64,000 nucleotides of DNA from Crocinitomicaceae bacterium (GTDB lineage Bacteria > Bacteroidota > Bacteroidia > Flavobacteriales_D > Crocinitomicaceae): NCBI GenBank assembly GCA_029251865.1, contig JAQXCN010000013.1, positions 26,567 through 90,566 on the forward strand, written 5' to 3'. Of the stretch, positions 1-10,434 are shown one piece after another. The notes under the pieces are model-generated. The model made no database searches and was not told the origin of the DNA. It worked only from the letters and a program-made list of their open reading frames with translations. Both the position numbers and the translations under genes were made by a program. How positions within the stretch are numbered: the first letter of the stretch is position 1; each line of letters begins with the position of its first letter.

Positions 1-1
1 T

Positions 2-262
2 GAGCTTAAAGGCCTATTTATTCATCTAAATAAAGGATCGAACAATCTCATCGTTCTTGACATGAGTAAAACTAAATACTGTGACTCCTCAGGATTAAGC
101 GCAATTCTCATAGCAAATAGACTTTGTAAAGACACAAACGGTGCTTTTTACCTTGCCGGACTACAACCTGACGTATTGAAGCTCATTCAAATAGCTCAAC
201 TTGACCAAGTGCTTAATCTTTCAGAAAATACAGAAAGTGCATTGGCTTCACTAAAAAAGTGA
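2..262 (+). CDS. STAS domain protein (anti-sigma factor antagonist-like), 5'-truncated by the window edge
   Basis: Frame is open from base 2: ELKGLFIHLNKGSNNLIVLDMSKTKYCDSSGLSAIL...; STAS-type 'DSSGL' motif. Stop overlaps the next gene's GTG start (GTGA). Confidence 0.75.
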   Translation, partial: ELKGLFIHLNKGSNNLIVLDMSKTKYCDSSGLSAILIANRLCKDTNGAFYLAGLQPDVLKLIQIAQLDQVLNLSENTESALASLKK

Positions 263-1179
263 ATTTTTCAATAACCATTTTAGGAAGCGGAGCGGCTTTA
301 CCCACCAAAAACAGGATGCCAACGGCACAATATGTGAACTGCAACAATCGACATTTTTTAATTGATTGTGCAGAAGGCACCCAACTTCAGCTCCGCAAAT
401 ACAAAATAAATTTCCAAAAATTAAGTCATGTTTTTATTTCGCATTTACATGGTGACCATTATTTTGGATTGGCAGGACTTCTGAGTACGATGAATCTTTT
501 AGGCCGAGAAAAAGAATTGACAATTTTTGGCCCACCAGAGTTAGAAACAATCCTGAAACCAATGCTCTTCTATGGTGGTGCTAGATTGGCTTTCAATTTA
601 AAATTCAAATCTCTTAATAGGATCGTAAAAGAGATGATCTATGAGGATGATATCGTAAAAGTATTTAGTTTTCCCTTAGTTCATAAAATACCGACCTCTG
701 GATTTTTAATTGAAGAAAAACCTAAGCCCTTGAAAATAAATCCTTCAATGATTGAAGCATACAATTTGAAAATAGAGCACTTTAAGGATTTGCAAAATGG
801 CAAAGACATCATTTTAGATTCTGGTGAGGTATGCAGCTTTGAAAAAGTAACCTTAAAACCAAAAAAACTTTTGAGTTATGCGTATTGCTCCGATACAAAA
901 AAGAGCGAGACGGTTGCAAAAGCTATTTATGGCGCTACTCATTTATATCACGAGGCGACATTCCTAATCAAGGATCAAAAGAGAGCCAATTCGACAGCGC
1001 ACTCCACAACAAAAGATGCTGCAGATGTAGCGATTCAGGCAAACATAAACAAGTTGATTGTGGGTCATATTTCTTCCCGCTACAAAACCAATGATGACCA
1101 CGAGCATGAAATGCTTCATTTTTTCGCAAATAGTATTGTAGCCAAAGATGGCTTGTGTATTGATTTGACTAAAGAATAA
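259..1179 (+). CDS. rnz: Ribonuclease Z (metallo-beta-lactamase fold)
   Basis: 306 aa; 'GSGAALPTKNRMPTAQYV', 'FISHLHGDHYFGLAGLLSTM' (HxHxDH), 'HSTTKDAADVA', 'VGHISSRYK'; GTG start. Confidence 0.93.
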   Translation: MNFSITILGSGAALPTKNRMPTAQYVNCNNRHFLIDCAEGTQLQLRKYKINFQKLSHVFISHLHGDHYFGLAGLLSTMNLLGREKELTIFGPPELETILKPMLFYGGARLAFNLKFKSLNRIVKEMIYEDDIVKVFSFPLVHKIPTSGFLIEEKPKPLKINPSMIEAYNLKIEHFKDLQNGKDIILDSGEVCSFEKVTLKPKKLLSYAYCSDTKKSETVAKAIYGATHLYHEATFLIKDQKRANSTAHSTTKDAADVAIQANINKLIVGHISSRYKTNDDHEHEMLHFFANSIVAKDGLCIDLTKE

Positions 1180-1375
1180 TCAAAGCCTTCACGAGCATCA
1201 TTAATGAGAAAAATGCGGTAAAAATAGTTGCAAACAGTAATAAAGATTCAACTTTATATCTTGTCTCTCGCATAATCTGCCCTTTAGCATGCAAAGTGGC
1301 CGTTTTATATGCAACTTTATCTGTGATGAGCAATTTCATGGCTTCGTGATTGATTTTATTAGTAATTCGATTCAT
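1169..1375 (-). CDS. Small hypothetical protein with a C-terminal transmembrane helix
   Basis: ORF with predicted TM segment (LLLFATIFTAFFSLMMLVKALIIL); internal ATG at 1375 preferred; convergent overlap with the rnz 3' end. Confidence 0.5.
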   Translation of the reverse strand: MNRITNKINHEAMKLLITDKVAYKTATLHAKGQIMRETRYKVESLLLFATIFTAFFSLMMLVKALIIL

Positions 1376-1544
1376 TTGTGTTGTTTGTTGTTGATACAAA
1401 TATCAATTTTTAAGCAAAAAATATAAAAGAACAAAACAGGGGTTTTTTAAATCTAGAAAGGCCTACTCAGTTACCTCTAGGTAATGATACGGTAATCGAT
1501 ACGAAAAAATACTTAGACCCAAAATGGTATTAAAAAAAGACTTT

Positions 1545-1552
1545 TATCTTTG
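1545..1552 (+). promoter_or_regulatory. Putative -7 box TATCTTTG
   Basis: Matches the Bacteroidota TAnnTTTG consensus; lies inside the longest ORF but upstream of ATG 1621. Confidence 0.5.
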
Positions 1553-1620
1553 CAGAAATTTACGTCAAAACTTTACAATAAAGCGTAAAAAAGACACTAA
1601 CAATATATTTCTAGACATCA

Positions 1621-4600
1621 TGAAATTATCTGCATTAATTTTGTTTTTCGTTATTTCATTTCACTCAATTGCGTGTGACGGAAGTTCCATTAATATCGTT
1701 TCTCAATCTACTAATCCAGATGGTAGCATTACGTATGAACTAAATCTTTTTCTCGATTTAGGAGGTTCTGATGTAGCCCATTATGGCTTTACATTGGCCT
1801 TTTTATCCGCATCAAACAATCCTATCGTTATGCCTGGTGGTTTCGATCCGTTAATTTCTCAAAGTGATTTAACATCAGGCATAAGTGATGACTTAATTGG
1901 GCTGATTGGTAATGATGTGAATTCCATTGCAAATGACACAGATTGGGCACAATATGAGAATAGGACAGATGTTCTAAGCTATGAATCTAACGGGATTTTT
2001 CCTTCTGCCTCAACAGACTACAGTATGACGCTATTTGTTACCGTTATGGGATGCGTAGAAGACATAGAATTTGACTCGAATACCAATTCTGGAAACCCCG
2101 TTTGTATATACACCGCAAATACTGGGCAAGTTTGTGGTGGTTGCAATGTCTCCTCCGGAGATATTACGATTACAGGAGGAAGTCTTGTCGGTTCAAATGA
2201 ATATGATCTTTCAAACTGTGAAACGATAAACTTTGCGGTAACGAATGAGGAACTCAACGGAGGGGCCTTAACCTTTGGGTGGGCTGTTTTTAGTTGCGAA
2301 CCAAATCTACCATTTACAGTCGCAGAAATACTAGACTTTAATAATAACCCCTGTTATTTGGGTTCAGATTATGGCCTCACAACAGATGATATTGATGCAG
2401 GTGGAATATCAGGAACGATTACAGGCGGGTATGGCCAACTTTGGATTCTGCCTTACACCAGTGACGTGGCAAATTCATTAGATGTTGATGGAGACGCTTG
2501 TTATGATTTTGGCGATGTTATGCAGATTAACTATGTTCCTCCATCCTGTGGAGATTGTGCTTCAGCCACTTGTCCAGTGGGAAGTGTCGCTACTTTTGAT
2601 GACCGCACTTATCTCCAATGTGATGACCCATGTGCTGATTTAAATGATATGACTTATGTTACATATCATACAATAACAACCGATACTTTCGGTAATGTTG
2701 GTGTTGTTCAACAGCTTTTATTTGAACAAGGCCTCTGCAGTGGCTTGAGCCGTTCTGCAACATTGAGAGAGGTTTCTAACGCTTGTTCAGGACCAGATAT
2801 TGCTCCCACCATCCTCAATGCCAATGGAGTTGGAAGTGGTTTTAACCCAGAATGGATCGGCTTAACACCCAATACAAATTATATCTTGACAATAACTACC
2901 ATCATAGGAACGGACTGTGACTACGACCAAGGATGTATTGACTTTTATGGGATTCCAGGATGCCTTGCCAATACAGGAATCACAGAAGTACTTACCTCGG
3001 ATGCATCGAATACTGATTTTGTTCTTTGCTTTAATGAAAGTATAGACTTAACGAGTACAGGGTATACGTTACCAGATGCATCACCAAATTCGAGTATGGG
3101 CTATGCGCTCTACACATGTTTGCCGACGACCAATAATCCTGCAACAGATGCTTGTTTTTCCGGTCAATATGTCATTGGAGATGCAGCCAACAGCGTTAAC
3201 AATGGAACATTTGCTCCCGCACTAGCAGCGGATAATCAAACCATTTGGATGGTTCCAATTACAATGGATATGGCCACACCACCGATATTTAATCATGATT
3301 CAGATGAAGATGGTTGTTTTGCCATGGGTACACCAATTGAAATTACCTATTTGAATCCTATAACAACATCGGAAGTAACAGATTGTGGTTCTGGCACCGT
3401 GAACGTAAATGTGAGCGGTGGATTTCCTGAATTCTTTACTGGTAATTACAATTTAACGAATACAGGATCAGGTACCTTAAGCGCTACAACAATAAATAAC
3501 AGTGGAGGTTCAGTAATAATATCGGGATTAATCAATGGAGATGCCTACAATTTAAGTATTACAGATGAAAATGGTTGTTCTCACGTATTCTCTGGGATTT
3601 TCACCTGTTTTGAATGTGGAAGCTGTACAACTCCTGATTGCCTTATTGCTGGTGCGTATCCCGACTATGAAACCGCAGCTGACCCTATGAATCAGTGTTC
3701 ACAAATAAACTTGATGGCCTCAAACCCTGTGAATGATGGTGTGTTTACTTCTTACCATCAAGTGGTCTCTTCTCCAGATGGAACCCTTGGCGTTATTATA
3801 ACTTCAGGAGTAAATGATGTAGGAGCAGGGTCATGCACAGTAAATCGTTTGGCGAACTTGTACCCAATAAACGGACCCTGCACGATTGGAACAGGAATAG
3901 TTCCTATTCCTCCCGCACAAGGCTGGCTTCCTATTTACAACCCTGAATTTACAGGTTTAACGCCCAATACCACGTATATCCTTCAAGTGACATTCACTGT
4001 GCCATTGGGATGCGAATTAGTGGATCACTGCGAATCATATTACTACCCAGAAATATGTCAAATCACAGACATCTCAGGAGTCATTTTGAACTGCGACCCC
4101 GTCGACAATACCTATAGCGCTGAAGTAACCGTGAGCTACTCATCGAACCCTGAAAATGGAACACTTGACATCTATATGCCAGATTCACATTCTTTCGCCA
4201 TTACCACAAGTCCCCAAACATTAGTTATCGATGGACTTAGCGCAGACGGTCAAATGGTTGATGTTAGTGCAGCATTTAGTGACGAAAACAGTTGCTCTTC
4301 TACGGCCCTTGATTTATTTGAAGCACCAAGTATTCAAGATTGTGGAATTATTATCCCAACAGCATTTACACCTGACGGAGATAATACAAATGATGTTTGG
4401 GAATTGGGCGGTATTGACTTAATCTATCCAGAAAACAAGGTATATGTATACAATAGATGGGGTAACTTAATTTTTGAAAGCCCTTCAGGTGCTTATGAAC
4501 AAAACCCGTGGAATGGAACTTTCAATGACGAAGTCCTTCCCGTTGGTTCGTTTTATTATATCATAAATTACAATGACAGTTTTACAGATGCTAGTAATGG

Positions 4601-4622
4601 AACGGTAAGTATACTAAAATAA
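1621..4622 (+). CDS. Large secreted protein with T9SS type B (CHU_C, gliding motility-associated) C-terminal domain
   Basis: Signal peptide MKLSALILFFVISFHSIAC; C-terminus IIPTAFTPDGDNTNDVWELGGIDLIYPENKVYVYNRWGNLIFESPSGAYEQNPWNGTFNDEVLPVGSFYYII. The longest ORF begins at 1524, but ATG 1621 starts the signal peptide. Confidence 0.88.
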
Positions 4623-4648
4623 AAAGCCCCCATAATGGAGGCTTTTTA
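4621..4648. terminator. Hairpin terminator, probably bidirectional, between convergent genes
   Basis: AAAAAGCCCCC-ATAAT-GGAGGCTTTTT; one mismatch in the stem, T-tract on the + strand and A-tract on the left. Confidence 0.7.
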
Positions 4649-4672
4649 AATTGAAACTTAAACATAAAGAGA

Positions 4673-6850
4673 TTATTTAACAACCAATTTTCGTGTAGCT
4701 ACGGAGGACTGGTTTTCTAAAAGATTAATGAAGTATATACCTGGATTTAATTCACCTGTCTCATATTTTGTTACCATTGCAACATCCATTTTTTCAACAA
4801 TCTGGCCACTGGCACTTATTATTGTAAGCTGATCTAAGTTCTCATTTGACCATGTTACTGTTGCAATTGTATTTGTTGGATTTGGATAAATTTTAACATC
4901 GTGATTCGAAATCTCATCAATTCCTACTGAGCTTAAATCTTCTATGGTAACATTTACCTGCGTCATACATAAATTGAAGTCAGTAATAGTCACCTCATAA
5001 AAACCTTCGGTTACGTCATACAAATCTTCAGAATCGGCTCCTGTATTCCAATCAAATGAATAAGGCGCCATTCCTCCGTAAACAGTAAGGTTAAGATTTG
5101 AAAGTTCATCTTGAAATATTGGCTCATCAACCATCAATTCTGCCTGAATCAATTCTGGCTCAAGAACTTCGTACGAGGCAAAAGATTCACAACCATTTCC
5201 ATCCGTGACTTTTACGCGATAGGTCCCTGCATGAAGTTCATTTATGTCTTCAGTAATCGCACCGTGAATCCATTCAAAGGTATAATCAGGCATTCCCTCA
5301 ACAACAGTTATGTCTATAGCACCTGTTGCCGTTCCGTTGCAGTTTACATGCTGAATTTGTTCTTCGATTAAAACAGGAACGAAAGACTCAACATCAACTT
5401 CCAAGCTTGCGGTACAACCTATGGCATCTGTAACTGTTAAAGCATAAGAACCTGAAGGAACATTCAAAAGGTTTAAACTTTCTGAACCATTTGACCAAAG
5501 CGCATTAAAAGGAGCATTCCCTCCTGTAATGTCGATAATAACATCACCACCAATCTGACCACAAGAAACACTTACCTCTGGATCTAACTCAAACACACTA
5601 AATTGTGCTGCTAATTCGACTGCTGCTCCCGCATCCAATCGACCTTCGCCTATCAATCCGATATAATTTGGATTTAAAGCATCTGTATTAAAAGAAGAAC
5701 TTTTCAATATCCACTCGATATCATCATTAGTCAAACATGGATTAACATCTAATAATAAGCCAACAGTACCAGTCACGTGCGGAGCCGCATATGATGTTCC
5801 CGATGCCACAATATTCCAATTAGGAGCAGGGCTAATCGTAAGATCGTAACCAGGAGCACTTAAATCAACCATCGCATTATGTTGGTGTGTTGAAGATGCA
5901 TTTCCTTCAATGCGCTCATGATTATTATTTGGACCAATACTCGTTACTGAAAAAACATGATTACAAGATGCAGGGTAAACTAAACTCTCAGCACTTCCAC
6001 AAGTAGAACCATTTCCAGCAGCAGCGACGATAAATGTTCCATTTTCATAAACCTCATCAATAATATCTTGAACATATTGACTGAATTCACAACCTGAAGT
6101 CCAACTAAGGTTCACAACTTTATGTCCAGCATAAGATGCCGCTAAAACTTCATTGTAATTCATTTGGTAAAATGCCAAAGAACTATTATAACCGATATGA
6201 CTTTGCAGTAACTCATTATTCGTTTCTCCCGCTGCAATAATTGAAACGGCCGTACCATGTGTCGATGATGTTAAGTTTGAAGTATCATAATAAATAACCT
6301 GATTAACCAACTCAGGGTGGGTTACATCTATGTTCTGATCAGAAATTGCGATTGAAACAGAAGCGTTACCAACAGAATAATCCCATGCATTCTCAGCATT
6401 AATTAAATCTAACGAATAATCAGAAGATGTATTACCATAATCATTTGGAGTATGCAGTGTTTTGTATTCTGGTGCATATTCAACAGAAGATAGCGCCGGA
6501 AGTTTAGAAAGCTCATAAAAAAGGATTTCTTTATCCTGAGCAGAAGTAAACTCATAAACTTTCAAAAGCTTTTCAGACCTTGAAGCAGGAACGGCACGTT
6601 GAACAGTCTTAATATTTAGGGCTTTGAGTACATTGTTCAATTGAGCATCATTCGAAACAAGCTCTCCTTCCTGATTTATAAAAGGCACATCGTTCACACT
6701 TGATATAGTTGCCCATACTTTGTTTTGAAAAGAATCGATTGTAGAATCAACATTGTTTACCTCTACAACTCCAGCAAAAAGCGAAAATGCTGAGAGCATG
6801 ATGAATGTAAATGATAAGGAAAAAGTTTTAATAGCATTTAAAGTTTTCAT
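4673..6850 (-). CDS. Secreted S8 (subtilisin) peptidase with SprB-like repeats and T9SS type A sorting domain
   Basis: Triad motifs 'SDQNIDVTHPEL', 'HGTAVSIIAAG', 'SGTSYAAPHVTG'; three SprB-like repeats; C-term 'IYPNPTNTIATVTW...GIYFINLLENQSSVATRKLVVK'. ATG 6850 (MKTLNAIKTFSLSF) gives a signal peptide. Confidence 0.88.
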   Translation of the reverse strand: MKTLNAIKTFSLSFTFIMLSAFSLFAGVVEVNNVDSTIDSFQNKVWATISSVNDVPFINQEGELVSNDAQLNNVLKALNIKTVQRAVPASRSEKLLKVYEFTSAQDKEILFYELSKLPALSSVEYAPEYKTLHTPNDYGNTSSDYSLDLINAENAWDYSVGNASVSIAISDQNIDVTHPELVNQVIYYDTSNLTSSTHGTAVSIIAAGETNNELLQSHIGYNSSLAFYQMNYNEVLAASYAGHKVVNLSWTSGCEFSQYVQDIIDEVYENGTFIVAAAGNGSTCGSAESLVYPASCNHVFSVTSIGPNNNHERIEGNASSTHQHNAMVDLSAPGYDLTISPAPNWNIVASGTSYAAPHVTGTVGLLLDVNPCLTNDDIEWILKSSSFNTDALNPNYIGLIGEGRLDAGAAVELAAQFSVFELDPEVSVSCGQIGGDVIIDITGGNAPFNALWSNGSESLNLLNVPSGSYALTVTDAIGCTASLEVDVESFVPVLIEEQIQHVNCNGTATGAIDITVVEGMPDYTFEWIHGAITEDINELHAGTYRVKVTDGNGCESFASYEVLEPELIQAELMVDEPIFQDELSNLNLTVYGGMAPYSFDWNTGADSEDLYDVTEGFYEVTITDFNLCMTQVNVTIEDLSSVGIDEISNHDVKIYPNPTNTIATVTWSNENLDQLTIISASGQIVEKMDVAMVTKYETGELNPGIYFINLLENQSSVATRKLVVK

Positions 6851-7015
6851 ATCGAGTTGTTTTAAATAGTTGGAACAAATCTCCATGAAGTTCTTTGATG
6901 AATAAAAAATTTGAGATACTAAGGATGAAAAATACGAGGGGCTACGAAATAATGAATACGTAAAGAACACGCAAGAGATAAGTAAGAATACTTAGCTGAA
7001 AATGAAAATGCAAGC

Positions 7016-8092
7016 TTATTTTTGAGAAAACCGAAAGAGTATAATTGCCGTGAAAGCGAAGAAAACATTGGGTATCCATACAGCAACGAGTGATGGGAAA
7101 CCAAGGTTTAGAGCCGCTACAGTTAACATTTTCATCGCAAAAATATAGACAAATACAATTCCTAGCCCAATGGCGATGTTTACCCCGATCCCACCTCTTC
7201 TCTTTTGAGAAGCAACTGAAACTCCAATAAGCGTTAATATATATGCCGCAAAAGGATAAGAAGTCCTTTGGTGAAGCTCAATTTCATAAAGCGGTACAAT
7301 TGATGACCCTTTTGCACGCTCTCTTTGAATAAATGATTTTAATTCACTAAAAGACATAGTCTCGGCCGTATTTTCTCTCTGGGCCATATCTGATATACTA
7401 AAGTTAAAAGTCGTATCCAATTTTTTAATATGTCTTATAGATATAGAATCTTTAAAAAATCGTTTTTCATAAAAGTCGTGAAGTTCCCATTTCTTGGAAT
7501 TTGGAATGTTTAAAGCATATCTTGATTTTAGAAAATAAATGGGTGCTCTATTTGAAGACCATTTTTGAAAAGTAAAATCATTTACTCTTCCGTCACTATT
7601 CGTATAATTTGAAAAATAGACAGACTCATTTCCTGGGAATTCTGCATGATAGTCTCTCACCACCATGGCGTCTCGGTAGTATTTCTCTTCAAAGGACAAG
7701 CGAACTTTATTAGCCCTTGGTACTAAAAAGTGGTTAATTCCTAATGAAAAAAACATAAGTATTGTCGCAGAAATAAAATAAGGTCTTAGATAACGAGATA
7801 GTGGTTTACCACTGAACCAAATTGGAATAATCTCAGTATCCTTCGCCATAATGGTTGTAAACCAAATGACAGAAAGAAATACAATCATAGAGGTGAACAT
7901 ATTACCATAAAGAATGATGAAGTTCAAATAATAATCAAAAATGATTTCACTCAATGGTGCTTCATTGGATATAAATTCACCCAATTTTTCAGACACGTCA
8001 AAGACTATAGCAAACATCATAATCACACCCAGCATAAAAAAGAATGTGGAAAGGAATTTTTTAATGATATATCGATCAATAATAGAAAGCAT
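7016..8092 (-). CDS. LptF/LptG (YjgP/YjgQ) family permease
   Basis: N-term 'MLSIIDRYIIKKFLSTFFFMLGVIMMFAIVFDVSEK', C-terminal TM helices; abuts tgt. Confidence 0.88.
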   Translation of the reverse strand: MLSIIDRYIIKKFLSTFFFMLGVIMMFAIVFDVSEKLGEFISNEAPLSEIIFDYYLNFIILYGNMFTSMIVFLSVIWFTTIMAKDTEIIPIWFSGKPLSRYLRPYFISATILMFFSLGINHFLVPRANKVRLSFEEKYYRDAMVVRDYHAEFPGNESVYFSNYTNSDGRVNDFTFQKWSSNRAPIYFLKSRYALNIPNSKKWELHDFYEKRFFKDSISIRHIKKLDTTFNFSISDMAQRENTAETMSFSELKSFIQRERAKGSSIVPLYEIELHQRTSYPFAAYILTLIGVSVASQKRRGGIGVNIAIGLGIVFVYIFAMKMLTVAALNLGFPSLVAVWIPNVFFAFTAIILFRFSQK

Positions 8093-9222
8093 CAGAGACG
8101 TCTATTCATTTGTTTAACCATTGTATTTTTCCATGAGGTAAAACTGCCATCTATTATTCGTCTTCTAGCCTCTTTCATAAGCCTGAGATAAAAAGCTAGG
8201 TTATGAATTGTCGCTATCTGCATTCCTAAAAATTCTCCAGATTTTAATAAATGACGCAGATACGCCTTGGAGTAATGCAAATCAACATAACAATCACTCT
8301 CCTCGTCGATAACAGAGAAATCAGTTGACCATTTCTTGTTCTTTATATTAATCGTTCCGTTTGCTGTAAACAATAGACCGTGTCTTGCATTTCTCGAAGG
8401 CATTACGCAATCAAACATATCTACACCCAAAGCAATACATTCCAATAAATTCCATGGCGTTCCTACCCCCATTAAGTACCTTGGTTTGTCTTTTGGTAAA
8501 ATCTCAGTAACCAAGGCTGTCATCTCATAAAGATCCTCTTCTGGCTCGCCTACAGAAAGGCCTCCAATTGCATTACCTACAGCATCAAATGAAGAAATAA
8601 CTTTTGCCGATTCTTGTCTCAAATCTTTATAGGTACTTCCTTGAACTATTGGAAAAAGTGACTGCTCAAAACCATAATTACATGATGTATTTTCCATTTG
8701 TTCCATGCATCGCTTTAACCACCTATGGGTCATACCCATAGAGTTTTTGGCGTATCCGTAATCACAAGGGTATGGTGTGCATTCATCAAAAGCCATAATG
8801 ATATCTGCTCCTATACTTCGCTGAATATCAATTGCACGCTCCGGTGTAAAATAATGGTAACTGCCATCAATATGGGATTGAAACTTCACCCCTTCTTCTG
8901 TTATTTTTCTTGAACCTGACAGAGAATATACTTGATACCCCCCACTATCAGTGAGTATTGGCCTATCCCAATTCATGAATTTATGCAAGCCACCTGCATT
9001 TTCAATTATATCTGTACCAGGTCGCAGGAATAAATGATAGGTATTACCTAAAATTATTTCTGCTTGAACATCCTGCTTCAATTCTCTTTGATGAACACCC
9101 TTAACAGTCCCTGCGGTGCCCACAGGCATAAATATTGGAGTCTCAATTTCGCCGTGATCCGTAAAGAGCTTTCCGGCCCGCGCTCCAGAATTACTGTCCT
9201 TATTTAAAATATCGAAGTGCAT
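8092..9222 (-). CDS. tgt: Queuine tRNA-ribosyltransferase
   Basis: 'MPVGTAGTVKGVHQ', 'ILGNTYHLFLRPGTDII', 'LTDSGGYQVYSLS', 'NAIGGLSVGEP', 'RYLMGVGTPWNLLE'. Start placed at MHFDIL because a -7 box lies at 9247-9254. Confidence 0.95.
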   Translation of the reverse strand: MHFDILNKDSNSGARAGKLFTDHGEIETPIFMPVGTAGTVKGVHQRELKQDVQAEIILGNTYHLFLRPGTDIIENAGGLHKFMNWDRPILTDSGGYQVYSLSGSRKITEEGVKFQSHIDGSYHYFTPERAIDIQRSIGADIIMAFDECTPYPCDYGYAKNSMGMTHRWLKRCMEQMENTSCNYGFEQSLFPIVQGSTYKDLRQESAKVISSFDAVGNAIGGLSVGEPEEDLYEMTALVTEILPKDKPRYLMGVGTPWNLLECIALGVDMFDCVMPSRNARHGLLFTANGTINIKNKKWSTDFSVIDEESDCYVDLHYSKAYLRHLLKSGEFLGMQIATIHNLAFYLRLMKEARRRIIDGSFTSWKNTMVKQMNRRL

Positions 9223-9246
9223 AAAAATGTTAATAACAATATGTGT

Positions 9247-9254
9247 CAAAGATA
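9247..9254 (-). promoter_or_regulatory. Putative -7 box (TATCTTTG on the minus strand) for tgt-lptF
   Basis: + strand 'caaagata' = TATCTTTG in antisense, 24 nt before ATG 9222. Confidence 0.45.
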
Positions 9255-9297
9255 CATTGAAATCATTTCATAAGTCATATTTGTAAAAGCAATATAC

Positions 9298-10434
9298 ATG
9301 AACTTCATAAAGCAATATATCAACGATGAATTTAACGCAGTCTTATTGGGCGTTTTCATACTAACGATTCTAATTCAATTGTATTATGTCCTCCTGATAT
9401 TTAGAAAACTTGCCTTTTACAAGAATAAACCAAAAAACATCTCGAATTCAATTCCAATCAGTATAATTATTTGCGCGCGCAATGAAAGTGATAAACTATT
9501 TTCCAATTTACCTCATATTCTGGAACAGCGCTATCCAAATTTCGAAGTCATAGTGGTAAACCACCAATCTATTGATAATAGTAAAGAAATACTTGATGCA
9601 TTCTGTCAGCAATATGACAATCTTAGAATAGTTGAACTCCACCAGGACAAACACCTACGACCCGGTAAAAAACTACCGTTAACAGTCGGGATAAAAGCAG
9701 CAAAAAATGCCCATATTCTTCTAACAGATGCTGACTGTGTACCTTCATCAAAATTATGGATTCATCATATGGCGTCAAGTTCAAGTGCTAATGAAATAGT
9801 ACTCGGTTATGGGCCCCTCATTCAAAAACCTGGTTTGCTGAATAAACTCTTGCGCTTTGATACGGCATGGATTGGTATAAATTATTTATCCATGGCCTTG
9901 CATAAAAAGCCTTATATGGGAGTAGGCCGCAATTTAGCATATACGCAGGAGACTTTTTTTACTGTAAATGGGTTTAAATCCCATTACGCGATTGCATCCG
10001 GTGATGATGATTTATTTATTCAGGAAGCGACCAGAAATAAACAAAATTACGCTATTCAAATTGAACCTGAATCCTATATGTTTTCTCCTGCTAAGGAGAC
10101 ATTGACCGAATGGATCAAGCAAAAATCTAGGCACTATACAACCACACCAAAATATAGGTTTATTAAAAAACTATTGTTAGCAATCTACCCTATTTCATTG
10201 ATTCTTGCTTGGATTTCTTTCGTTTCTTTGATTTTACAGGAGGTATACCCCTATCACTTAGGATTTATAATGGTTGTGTTTTATGCCATAAAATGGTTTA
10301 TACAAGGGAAATCGCTCCTTCAATTACAAGAGAAAAAATTTGCGCTATTTTTTCCTTTGTGGGATATGATTTATGCACTTATAATCCCAATGATATATGT
10401 TATTGCAAAAAATAAAAAGAATGCTACATGGTAG
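9298..10434 (+). CDS. Family 2 glycosyltransferase, membrane-associated
   Basis: 'ISIIICARNESDKLFSNLPHILEQRYPNFEVIVVNHQSIDNS', 'ILLTDADCVPSS', 'FTVNGFKSHYAIASGDDDLF', N- and C-terminal TM helices. Confidence 0.88.
   Translation: MNFIKQYINDEFNAVLLGVFILTILIQLYYVLLIFRKLAFYKNKPKNISNSIPISIIICARNESDKLFSNLPHILEQRYPNFEVIVVNHQSIDNSKEILDAFCQQYDNLRIVELHQDKHLRPGKKLPLTVGIKAAKNAHILLTDADCVPSSKLWIHHMASSSSANEIVLGYGPLIQKPGLLNKLLRFDTAWIGINYLSMALHKKPYMGVGRNLAYTQETFFTVNGFKSHYAIASGDDDLFIQEATRNKQNYAIQIEPESYMFSPAKETLTEWIKQKSRHYTTTPKYRFIKKLLLAIYPISLILAWISFVSLILQEVYPYHLGFIMVVFYAIKWFIQGKSLLQLQEKKFALFFPLWDMIYALIIPMIYVIAKNKKNATW

Noticed and set aside
885-1094. 69-aa + strand ORF inside rnz
   Set aside because: Out-of-frame overlap with the conserved rnz; no domain.
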